From assembly GCA_007922225.1 (NCBI GenBank), contig ML679963.1, positions 833,358-897,357 on the forward strand: a stretch of 64,000 bases of DNA, given 5' to 3'. The notes under the pieces are model-generated. The model had not been told where the DNA came from, did no database searches, and saw only the letters and a list, made by a program, of their open reading frames with translations. The position numbers and the translations under genes are program-made. Below are positions 49,701 through 60,893 of the stretch, in pieces; position 1 is the first letter of the stretch; each line of letters opens with the position of its first letter. Origin of the DNA: Emydura subglobosa. Its lineage: Eukaryota; Chordata; Testudines; Chelidae.

Positions 49701-50937
49701 AGTCAGCCAAGACGCAGAGAGAGAGAAAAAAAGATCCCACATCCTGCTTTGTGCTGCCAGCAATGTGAAGTGCCCAGAGATTAATTCTATGTCTGGCCTG
49801 GAAATGTGACTTTAAAGCATGGGGGGGAGGGGGAGGAGGAGGAAGAGAAAGGAAAGAGAAGGCCAGGCTAACAGGGCCTGGCACTGTGCCACCAACCCCC
49901 TCCCAAGCCATGTTTCAACGCAGACAGCAGTAAACCCCAACAGACAGCAGCTCCTCGCACTGCCAGGGCTCGCACCAGCTGCAGCGTGTCTAGCTCTCTG
50001 TGTGCAGCCCCAGTGCAGATGGGCCAGAGAGCATCACTTCCGCTTTGCCTACTTTTAAAGACACAAGCACATGTGGCGGCGTTCTTCCCCTCTCCAGCAT
50101 GGAGCTCGTACGTTTGGGGCCCCAGAAAAGGGTGAGGCCTGCTCCCAGCACCAACCGCGAGGTCTCATCAGCCCTTGGCTCCTAGGACTCGCTCTGAAGG
50201 GTTTATGCTGTTCCCAATGTACATTTGGCAGTGGCGGCCTCCTTTCTGTGTCTGTGCCATTATCTGCGGAGCAGGCTTTGCTTACGCAAGCCTCCCAGTC
50301 TCCATCCTGGCTCAGGCAGAGAAGCTCCAGGAGTCCGCGGAAAGGCAAAGGCTGGAGCCTTCAGCAAACTTAGCTCCCAGTAGGTATCTGAAGAAGGTTA
50401 CAACAAAATCCCACTGCACAGCCACAACTCCCCAGTGTGTGAGAAGAGCCAGCAAACTGCATTTATCTCCCTGGTTTGCATGTTCCAGTGTCCCATTGGC
50501 TGTTGCATTACCATCCAACACGGAGGTAACCACTGCTTCCCCATCCCACACAGAGCTTGGCCCTAGTGCTGAGCGCTATGGAAACGCTAGCACGTATCCG
50601 AGACCAATCCAAAGCTCAGGGAGAATGATAAGGTCGGCAACAGAAGGATGAAGGACAAGGCAGGAGCTGCAGAAAGCGACAGTGGAGTCAGAGCCCTGGG
50701 CTAAGCCAGACGCTCACGAGGGCTGCTCTAGCCACAACACTGCCATTGGGAGAGTCACTCACCCTCTTTCCGTGGCACTTACTGGCTTCTCCCTGGGTCA
50801 TGTTCACCAAAACCTCCAGGAACCAGCGTGCTGAACGTGACTTTGCAATCAGCGTAGACAGAGGCTACGTGTTTAACACTGTGTCAGCAGGCTCGGGGGA
50901 AACTGCTGGGTTTATAGAGGTTTACCCATGACCAACT

Positions 50938-51040
50938 GACAACATTAAACACAACTTGTCCCAGTCTACACCGATTGCAAAGCTGGATTTAACATCACGT
51001 TAGCTAACATGATTCCTCAAGGTTGTGTTTAACCTCGTCT
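50938..51040. repeat. Small inverted repeat, MITE-like
   Basis: The left arm (50938-50959) contains TTAAACACAACTTG and the right arm (51018-51040) contains its near reverse complement CAAGGTTGTGTTTAA. A loop of about 58 bp separates them. The arms pair over roughly 20 bases with a few mismatches. This fits a miniature inverted-repeat element, but no target-site duplication was established. Confidence 0.45.
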
Positions 51041-52959
51041 TTCTTGTGAAGAGAAGCCCACAGAATCAGCACAGACAGAGCCAACGCTGCCCTGCCTCAG
51101 GAACAACTGCATCATTACCTGTGGGCCCAGATGGCTCCACACCAAGTGCTGACCTCCCCTCCAGGACCTGGCACCTAGTTCCCATCAGAATTGGTGCCTT
51201 ACAAATGCAAGAAGAGATGAGAAAGAAGTGAGTGGGCTTTGGCTCTTACACAAGGTGGTGAGAGGTGAGCTGACAATGGGGACTGGGAAAGCTCAAGCTT
51301 CCACAGCTGGGCCGCTGTCCTTGAGCCTGCACAGAGCACAACGATGCAGGACAGGGGCTTTCACTGCTGAAAGCTGGCAGCCTTGCAGAGCAGCTCATCA
51401 AGCTTCATCAAGATCATTAGCACATCACAAAACATCATAATGAGCCTAATTCTACCGCGTTCTCCACACGGAATGAACTGAAAACGCAGTCATTCACTCG
51501 GTCCTACACAGAACCAAGAGGAAATCAAAGGTGCAATATACAATCAAGAGATATATTTAGACTATGAAACATCTCCTTAAAAGTGAGAGGATTTCCTGTC
51601 AGGGTGCAAACAACTCAAGCATCCCCTCCAGTCCCCACACTTCCAGTACAAGCACTCCCCTCCGCCACACCCCCACACCGAGGGTAAAGCACAGCACAGC
51701 AGCTGCACATTGCTTGTCTCATAGTGCCGGGACTGAGGGATGCAGTGTCTGTCAGAGCTCAGAATTTCCTGCCTTTCATTTTACACCGCCATGCCATTTC
51801 TGCACATGCCCTTCTTACCAGGGCCCACTGTGATGCCCACTGTTCCACCCGCTACTGAAATCTGTCAGTGGGGCACTTCCCACAGCGAGCCTGGGCCTCA
51901 GTGTCACACTACGGCAGAAAAGCTCTCCAAAGAGACTCCAAGTGCCCCTGGATCCAGGCAGCGGAGCCTCGGCTGCAAAGCAGTCTAGCTTTGTGATTAC
52001 AAACCAGTTTCCTCTGCTCACTGTGTCACCCCCTATCCTGAGCAGGGCTTGGAGAGCAGACAGTGAGGAAGTGCTCACATCACAGGCAGGCCTGACAGAA
52101 GGGCCCCAATGAGTTCACCTAATAAGGCTGCCAAAGAGGGACCTTTGCTGCACAGCTCCACTCCAGCCGGAGGGGAGGCCAGGAGAATCTGACACAACGG
52201 CAGGCACTCGGCACACACTGGAAACCTCTTCCTTCCTTGCCACAAAGTCCTGCTCCAGGCACTGCTTCTGAAGCCAAAGTCTAAATTTCAGAAACCCGAA
52301 CTGCAAATGGAAATTCCCTGCCGCATGCTGATTACTGCATCGTCTGCTGGCCCTGGTGGCAAGGGGGAAAGTCACATGGCTTTCTGGACATGTTACACTG
52401 CAGTCTTGCATCAGAAGGTGGAAGCCAGAAGCCATGAAAATAATTCCAATTCCGGTAAATAAATCCCCAGAGATGTGATAATCTGCCCTTTAAACAGGAA
52501 ACAGAGGGGAATAAGCAAAGACGACTTCAGTCTAAATATTGCCACCACCAGCCACACGAGCTCAGGAGAGCTCCTCAGAAAGCAAGTTAAGACCACTGCA
52601 GTTTACCTGAACGTTACTGAGGTGTCTTGCGGCTGAGACCAACAGATTTCCCTCCCTGAAAGAGAAGGAGCTCCCAGCATCCTTGCAGCTACTTGAGAGA
52701 GAGCAAAGCCTAACAGTCTGCCATCAGCTCCAGACAGTCCTGCATCCCTCAGGAGTCCAGCCCCGACATTTCCTTCTCAGGGCGCTGCCATGCCCTCCAT
52801 CCTGGCCTGCAATGCTCTCTGCTATTCCAGAGCGAGGCTTTTCCTGAGCAGAGGGGCCAACTACACAGGGCATGGAAGTGGCAGAGGGCTGTGAGCAGCC
52901 CAGGCACTGAGCACATGTGTACACACACGTGTACAAAGGCTAAGGCACTGCTGAGATTG

Positions 52960-53075
52960 TAAGTTCACTGGGGCAGGAACCTTCTTTCTGTACGGTACTT
53001 AGCACTGTAGGGTGCTGGGTCCATGGCTGGGCTGCTAGTGGCCTCAATATTAGGCTGAGGATAAAACCTAGCCCC
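52960..53075 (+). repeat. Dispersed sauropsid-type repeat tail
   Basis: The segment runs from 'gattgtaagttcactggggc' through 'cttagcactgtagggtgctg' to 'gtccatggctgggctgctag'. It follows, block for block, an interspersed repeat tail remembered from reptile genomes. The same opening phrase occurs near 45692 and, more weakly, near 62664. I do not know which full element it belongs to. Confidence 0.6.
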
Positions 53076-56000
53076 ACGTGCAAACAGCAATCCCCAGGTG
53101 CCCTTCAGTGCGTGCTCTTCCCAGCCCAATCTCCACAGCATGCTCGGCACAGCTGTAGGTAGGTGAGCAGGCCAAAACAGACCAGGAACTCTCTCAGACA
53201 GGCCCCCTTCCTCTTGTGGGCTCGGTCACAAGTCTGGGACACTCCTTCCCAGCCGCTGCATTTACAGCTCCTAGTCCAAGCCCAGGAAAAGAGGGGTCGA
53301 AGGGGAAGGGGGGGAGGGGAATGACTATCTTCTCCAAAGAGAACTCTGGGAGTGTCATTTCAGAACTACCCGCCACCCCACCCCTCGCCCCCTACGGACA
53401 GCAGCACCCAGTCAGCCTTAAAGGGAACCAGCAGCGGACTCCTCCAGGGCCCTTTTTAGGCACGGAAACCCTGCTACGTTGGGGGACCCACAGATAACAT
53501 AATCATGCCCAGAGTTGGGTAAAACACGCAGCAGAGATGTGTCCACGCTGGGCTTCCAGACTGGACATAGGAGCCCAGCCTCCACAAACCCTGACCTGCT
53601 TGACAGAATCTCTGCCCTGACTTTCCCCTTGCGCCAAGTGTTTTCCTTCAGAGAACATGGCTCCCTGCTCAGAGGGGCTGGCTGAGCTGTACCACACAGA
53701 GGGAGAATTAGGAGAAAAGTCTGAGCCAGGGGAGATCACACTGCTGCTTCTGCTAACTGGAACCTGAGGTTTCATTAAGCCGTGTTTTAAACCTAATTTT
53801 AAAACTCCACCAAACCAAGGCTGCTGTCTGCAGCAGTGTTTTATTTTTAAACTAGCTCGAAGGCACCGGACCCCCTTGGGTTCAGCTCCCAGCACCTTGT
53901 GCATGCTCCAATACGCATTATGTGGTTAGACCCTCATGAGAAGCCATTGAGATGCGGGCTGCGCTAGATGAGCAGTAAATATTTCTGGCTGAGCCTTTTT
54001 TCCGATGCCGCAGTTAGCTCTTCAAGCAAAGCTTGATCCCGTGTGGGAAACTAAGCGAGGGCTGAAGAGACACTCAGAGACGGGCCTGGCTCTGCCGCCA
54101 AGGGCAGACTCTGCTAGCCTTTCCAACATCTCAAGGGTTATTTTAGGGTTCAGAGGTCTAGCTCGCAAGTCAGAGTATCCGCGGTCACCAAAGTGAAACA
54201 CACTCAGCTCAGAACAGAGCCACACACCGGAGCAGGATGGCAGGGGAGCTGTCTGTCGGGTAATAGACTAAGTTCCTAATGAAGCCAGTTGAGAATTACT
54301 AGTGATGCTTCCTTCTCTGGCTGTGCACAGCTGCTGAACATGCACTCTGTGAAGAAGGGGAAGTGTCTCACACACCTGGGGGCACAGGCCCTTTGCACTA
54401 CCGTCTAGACCCCTTTCTCTGGTTATGTCTGTCAGGGGACTCTGGCTAAATCAACTTGGCAGAAACTGGCGCAGAGAAGGTCTGTGCACCAGACAGATCT
54501 GCTAAGCACTACCTTGTTTCTTTACAAGATGCACACCTTTCTCCAAGCCTATGTCCATTCAGTGTCAGCCCTGTTCAGACAGGCACGCACAGTACTGACC
54601 AGCGACTCTTCATACAGCAGAAACCCGACAGCAGCCATGCATGTGCATAGCAGTGGCTAGAGGCTAGAGTGCTCCAGAGGACCCCTGGAGAACGGGTGAT
54701 GGGGACTCTCCCCTTCCATGCAAGCTCTCCTCAGCCTGCACTCCCAACCCTCCGAAGCACTGCCACACCAGTTCTGTTGCCCTCCAGGCCCTACCTCTGC
54801 AGTGAGGGGAGTGAGACCTTTGGCCCATATGGGAGAATGGGCCCAGGGCTTGGCCCATGTGAGCCAAGTCCTATCCACAAACCAGTGTGACTCTACCTTA
54901 GGGACTGATTTCCTGTAAGCTGCCCTAATGAACCTGGTCCTATGCTCCAAAGCCACCTCCCAGTGCGACTGCTATCCAAACAGCAAGACCCCTAGTTAGT
55001 GGGTCAGCAGGTCACACAGGCCAGCCACCACATTCCACTGACATTTGTCCTGATTAAAGACCAGCCTGTCTTCCCATTCATGAGCCCAAAGCACTAGCCC
55101 AGCCAGCAGAGCCCAGCCCTGGCTCTGCGAACCCCCCAGAGATGCACTTCATTCCCAACATATGCTGGGATGCACATGTGGCAACCCCCTCCCTTCCAGT
55201 CCAAGCTCCTAGCACAGTCCAAAGAACAAATGCAACAGGACTGAGTGCCAGAAGGCAGCCAGGTGCTGCAGCCCAATGCCTCACACCCGCAGCCAGGCAA
55301 ATTTGCTAGGATTTCCGGGAAGTGTCTCTAGGGTGCCCTCTGCTGAGCCCCCGGTCGGTGTGCGTTTGTGTGGAATGCAGGCCCATCGGGGAGAGGGGAA
55401 GTTATTCCGGTGGTGGCCTATGAATAACATCCAGTGATTTATAGGAAGTATAATCCAATAATACAGTAAAATAAAACAGTGTGTCTGAGATGGGTTTGAT
55501 TCCAGGAATTATAAAACAAATTATTAAAGAAAGAGAGAAAGAAAAAAGCCCCAGAGAGGCCAGATTGGAGTAAATTGGGCACAGATGGGCTGGGAGGGGG
55601 TTTCTCTCTCCCCACCGATATGCCCCTGCTGCAAGCACGGCTTCAATTAGCCTTTTCAGAAACCAAATTACAGAATTTTAAAAAATTAAAATTCTTGGAG
55701 TGTCTGTGGTTTGGATAGAGGGATCCAAACTTCCTTGAGAGTCACATGTGCAGATGGCTACCGAACTATTAAACATGACCACCCCAAAAAGGTCCCTGCC
55801 CTTTCCTGAGGGCCCAGGCTGGCTAGCGGTATCAGCAGCCACTGACAACTCACGCTGGACCAGGCCAGCTACTGCCCAAGATGCAGCCTCAAATACAATC
55901 AGCTCCAAACCCTGCACCCAGTTCTCCTCCCGTTCCATAGCACTACAGTCTCTTTGCCATGACACCCGCACATACATGATGGCTCTGCTATGGGCATCAG

Positions 56001-56155
56001 CTGGGGCAAACAGACCCTTCCTAACCCCACTGCCACATGGCAGGCCAAGGGGCTGGTTCACTGGCTAACGGGCGCTCCAAGGAGAAAAGACCCTGAGTGA
56101 GATTCTAGGCTCCACCAGGAGTCAGGTGATATTCTGTTAAGGAAAGCAACAGAGA

Positions 56156-56785
56156 TGATGATTAGACAAAGGTTTAAGGCCTTTCAGCCAGTTTCACAGG
56201 GACAGGTAGCCTGACACCAGCTCTGGTGCCTCTGCCCCTACCTATGTGAGAGGGGTTTTGCACAACTACCCCACCCTTTGCTAGCACCAGTCCAGCTCCC
56301 CCAGTATGAGCAGCGAGGGGAGCCCTAATGCAGAGGAGCCACATAGCCCTGCTCTCACTGAGATTAGACTAAGTGACACGCTGCCGCAGCAGCTGGCAGG
56401 GAAGTTTTGAAAAGTTTTTCTAGTACAGACAAGGGTCTTGGAGGCCTGGAAATCCACAGGAGCAAAGGGAGACTCATAAGCCCAGTAACACTACGGGCAG
56501 CAGGTCCATCCCCAGCAGAGACCCGGGGCAGTGCAGGGAGCCTACAGAACGTGGTCCCTCTCTGCCCTAGAGAGAGCATAACTCCTGCTGTGAGCACAGC
56601 CCAGTCAGACTGCACCGACAGAGACCACCCACATGGGCATGTAGATGGGTGCGCTCCCCGCTGACACTCTGCCCGGCAGTGCAGAGACTCCTGGGGACGG
56701 CCGCTGAATGGAATCACTCGTGATTTACCACTCCCTTCACGGACTGTGTGGCTGATGATTAGAGAAAGCTTTAAGGCCTATCAGC
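56156..56785. repeat. Two direct copies of a 33-bp sequence, 597 bp apart
   Basis: Positions 56156-56188 and 56753-56785 share 30 of 33 bases, centred on TTTAAGGCCT and both beginning TGATGATTAGA. The flanks do not align by eye. This could be a local duplication or two fragments of one dispersed repeat. Confidence 0.55.
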
Positions 56786-58391
56786 TTCCCCCATACATCA
56801 AACGCTGATCAGCCACAACACCCCCTCTTGCCGCTGTCCGTGCAAGTGCAGCACAGAGAAGGTGACTCATACGCTGGGAAATGGAAACGTGCATCTTCCC
56901 ACCAGCCATCGCTGCAGTAAGCTCCACTCAGCCCTCTGCCCACAGCAACCCACACACCAGGGCGTGGAGCCAATGCCTCAGCTACGCACTGGGCACTTGG
57001 CAACAATGCAGCAAATGCTCTTGCATACATTTTAAACCCAAAGCCTTTTGCTGCTCCTCAGCATCCAGCTCTTAGTACCTCTCAGTACCATGCAATCTGC
57101 TCCAAACTCATGCTGGACTTTGCCAGCATTCAACCCACAAACGTCCTGGAAATGGCAGGGGTGTCTGGGCTCACTTTACACAGCAGTTCTACCACAGGAA
57201 TGTTCTCAGCCATGTCCGGGGCCTCGAACACTGAGCAGAGCACAGGGCCCCCAATAAACCCGCTCCGAGTGCTGACCATGGAGTGGCAAGTGCAGCAGCC
57301 TCCCATTCCCAGGCCTCTCATTAACACAGCCAGTGGTTCCAGGCACTCATGACCACAGAGACTGTGTCTGTATGAACCCAGCACTCTGGGCACGACTTCA
57401 ATACACCAGCAATGCAGGAGCGGCTCTCCTCCTCCATAACCAAAACATGAAGCAGCTGGTGCTTCCTCCTGCCCGGGCAGTGCATGTCCAACCCCGTGGC
57501 TGGGAACAAACAGGCACCTCGGGAAAGACTAGCCACCGCCACTGCACTTGAGCTCTCTGCAGAGGGCGTGAGGAAGGGCACTCAACCCAAGAGGCCCAAG
57601 CTTCGGCTCAGTACGAACACTGGGCTTGGGGGACAGCCACTTGCTCAATAGACTCAAGGCTGCAGAGGCAGAGGAGCCAACACACACAGCCCAAGAGTGA
57701 ATGGAGGAGGTGCAAGGAGAGAAGCAATGATGCCCCCCCTGAAAACACCTGCTTTGTTTCCCAGCTGGCTTTGGGTGAGGCAAGTCTCATTTCCTGGCCC
57801 TTCAGACAGACACCGCCTCCATCCTTAGCATCAATCAGCTACCGACACAACAGGCTCAGCAATGAGCTTAGCAGTCACAGGCAGCCACTGGACTGGACAT
57901 GCTCCCCAAGAACTGTCCCATGAATGCCACGGCGGAGGGCTCCAGGAGGCCTCCTGACAGCAGCTGTCTTCAGGCCTGTTCTAAGCACCAGTGTAAGGTA
58001 GCAGGTGGGGCTAGGGACGGGTGCGAGGAAATCGCTCTGCGTGCATTCAGTTCTTGGTGACTCAGGCGCTAAGTGAGGTATAACGGTATCACATCCTTCT
58101 CCTCCACAGCACTCCAGGAAGACTCCTTTAAACTTTTGCCAACTCAGAACTAGCCAGAATGAGCAGTGAACATGAGCCACACTTTCTGGGGAAAGGCCTG
58201 GCATCTCACGGCCCTTTCTATTGGCCTCCCCACAGCAGGAATTCAGGGGCGGCTCTACTTCCCTGAAGCTAATGAGTTCAGTAACCCCCCCATGCTCTTC
58301 TCCATCCCATGGATTTAATCACCAGGGGCCCATTCTCCACACATTGCAGGGCCAAAATCCCCGGGCCCAGCCCCTTGACAATGCATGGTAC

Positions 58392-58537
58392 CTTTGGGCT
58401 GGGAGTTGTACACTGCAAACATATTGATAGCCATGAGCTGCAGCATGTGGGTGCTTCCGATGGGAGGTGGGCTGTGCTGCAGCAGAACCTGGAACTCCCT
58501 CAGGACCTCCTCAGCCACTGCAGGGAACGTCTCCATC
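58392..58537 (-). CDS. SMG6: SMG6 internal exon (146 bp)
   Basis: The acceptor is a pyrimidine-rich run ending TCTGCAG. The first base completes the glycine codon left open by the upstream exon. Forty-eight codons follow, starting METFPAVAEEVLREFQVLLQ and ending MFAVYNSQPK, and one base is left over (phase 1) before the donor. The donor reads AAG|GTACCA, a weaker than average but valid GT site. The sequence is nearly identical to mammalian SMG6 as remembered and encodes amphipathic helices of the EST1-type helical-hairpin domain between the UPF1-binding 14-3-3-like fold and the PIN nuclease. The next exon supplies AG to complete a glutamate codon, so the junction keeps frame across a 29.8 kb intron. 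Confidence 0.97.
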
Positions 58538-59179
58538 CTGCAGACAGAAAGAGAACAGCGGTAATGTTTGCACCATGTCCTCAGGGTACAGTGAGGGTAT
58601 CAGCACAACTCGTCCATTTCGGGGCAGGGGAGAGGAGAGACCCTCACAGTTCTTGCATTTCTGGGACAGCCACCCCACTCCACTCCCACTCAGCAGCCAA
58701 TGGAGTGCAGGAGCCAGCAGACAGAACAGAAAAGTCAGCCTGACCTACACATGGAGTCAGGGGGCAAATGACTTTGCAAACATCGTCTGTGTGAGAGAGC
58801 CACTTCCTGACGAAGGACGTGCTCCCAGTGCTCGGGTTCTCACACTAGCCCCAGCTCCCTAGTCACATGAGGCAGTGAGGACCCTCCCCATTACCCAGCA
58901 CTGGCATTGTGTCTCATCTGGGAGAGCCCCAGTTTGGTCGTGGAAGAGAGATCTGGGTCCCCCTGCAGATTAGCCATCAGTCTTATTGAGATGCTGGTAG
59001 TCACTGCATGAAAACTAGTGTCAAAACCACAGCTGTTTCCTGGAACACACACAGCTACGATCACTCACCAGGCAGGACCAGCCACCAGATGCAATGCCAT
59101 GGCTTTAAGCAAGGAGTCCTTTCAACACCAAAGGTCTTTGCAGGCCAAGGGAACCCAACACATTGACGCTGCTCTTCAG

Positions 59180-59300
59180 TTAGTATCACTATTTATATAG
59201 CACCAAAAGTGGGTTAGGTATTTCCCAGCCATGAGTAAAGCAGATCCTTGCCTCCAGAGGATCCACAAACAATGGGAGACAGGAAGCTGTGTGAGGCAGC
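59180..59300 (-). repeat. Dispersed sauropsid-type repeat fragment
   Basis: A segment with 'atttatatagcacc' followed by degenerate matches resembles, in reverse, a repeat tail seen better preserved near 52.96 kb and 45.69 kb in this window. The match is by eye and diverged. It could instead be unrelated intronic sequence. Confidence 0.4.
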
Positions 59301-59380
59301 CACATTCTCCCAGTCTCTGCTCAATCCCTCAGCACTGCCTCTTCTCTGCTTCTGCAGGGGATGGCTACCCGAGGGTATTT

Positions 59381-60893
59381 CCATAGATTCCAAGGCCAGA
59401 AGGGACCACTGTAATCATCTCATCTGACCTCCTGTATCAAACAGGCCAGTGAACTTACCCAAATAATTCCTAGGGCAAATCCTTTAGAAAACATCCAACC
59501 TTGATTTAAAGATGGCCAGTGACGGAGAACCCACAGTACGCGTGGTATACACGATATATACTGTTCCAATGGTAATTACTCTCACCTTTCAAAAGGTACA
59601 CTTTATTCCCAGTTGAATTTGTCTTGCTTCAGCTTCCAGCCATTGGATTGCATTAGACCTTTCTCTGCTAGACTGAAGAGCCCATTATTAAATATCTGTT
59701 CCTCACGTAGGCACTTTTAGATGTAATCAAATCACCTCTTCTCTTGTTGTTTAACTAAACGAACTGAGCTCCTGGCGTATCCCGACAAGACACATTTTCT
59801 AACCCTTTAATCATTCTCGTGGCTCTTCTCTGAACCCTCTTCCATTTATCAGCAACCTTCTTGAACTGTGGGCACCAGACCTGGACACAGGGTTCCAGCC
59901 GCAGTCACCCCAGCCTCAAAGACAAAGGGAAAAGAACCTCTCTACTCCTTGAGATTCTCTTGTTTATGCTTCCAAAACCATTGCATTGGCCCTTTTGGCC
60001 AAAACTTCACACAGGGAGCTCATGTTCAGCTGATTATCCACCACGACTCCCAAATCTTTTTCAGTCACTGCTTCCCAGAGTCCCCCATCCTGTAAGTATG
60101 GCCTAGTAAGTCATTACTCCCAGATGTGTACATTTACATTTAGCTATATTAACATGCACACTGTTTGCTGGTGGCCCATTTACCAAGCGATCCAGATCGC
60201 TCGGAATCAGTGACCCTCTCTGCTTCATTGTTTACCACTCCCCCAATTTTGTGTCGTCGGCAAACTTTATCAGTGATGACTTTATGTTTTCATCCTGCTC
60301 ATTGATAAAAATGTTAAATAGCATAAGGCCAAGAAGCAGTCCCTGAAGGACTCCAGTAGAAACACACCTGCTCAATGATGATGATTCCCTCTTTACAATT
60401 ACAGCTTCAGACCTATCAATTTAGCAATCTTTTAATCCACTTAATATGGGCCAAGTTAATTTTATATATTTCTAATTTTTTAATCAAAATGTCATGCAGT
60501 ACCAAGCCAAACACCATGCAGAAGTTTCAGTATATTACATCAACACTATTACCTCTGTCAACCAAATATATAACCTCATCAAAAAAAGATATTGAGTTAG
60601 TTTGATGGAATTTATTTTCCATAAACCCATGGTGATTTGCATTAATTACACTGCCTTCCTTTAATTTTTTATTAACTGAGTCCCGTATCAAACCTATCCA
60701 ATATCTTCCCTGGGATCAATGTGAGGCTAACAGTGCTCCAGGACTTATTGAGAATCAACATTAATGGTCCAGTGAGCTCCTAAGCCAGCTCTTTTAAAGC
60801 TCTTGGATGCAAGTTATCTGGACCTGCTGATTTAAAAATGTCTAGCTTTACCAGCTTCTGTTAACATCCTCCAGACATACTAGTGGAAGGGAA
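59381..60893 (-). mobile_element. CR1-type LINE, 3' portion
   Basis: CR1 elements are non-LTR retrotransposons of sauropsids that truncate at the 5' end on insertion. Read on the minus strand, this copy contains the reverse-transcriptase block around GLLLGLMLFN, then KFADDT, which carries the catalytic FADD motif, then the usual downstream text (a RRATRMIKG-like stretch). It ends at the characteristic CR1 3' end, with CCCTTCTGGCCTTGGAATC at the low-coordinate boundary. Several stops and substitutions break the frame, so it is dead. It lies in the same orientation as SMG6, inside the 5.3 kb intron. The 5' limit near 60.89 kb is approximate. Confidence 0.92.

Larger units (their letters stand above)
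28623..58391 (-). other. SMG6: SMG6 giant intron (29.8 kb)
   Basis: This is a phase-1 intron with donor GTACCA and acceptor CTCCTCAG. It houses the degenerate DIRS element, two related repeats of about 1.4 kb, the second hAT-like element, a 51-bp tandem repeat, a short CR1 tail and a small foldback repeat. The stretches between these (about 34.8-36.3, 37.8-41.2, 42.2-44.0, 47-50.9, 51.1-52.9 and 53.1-58.3 kb) contain only short open frames without recognisable homology. I see no supported exon, RNA gene or promoter in them. Confidence 0.85.
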
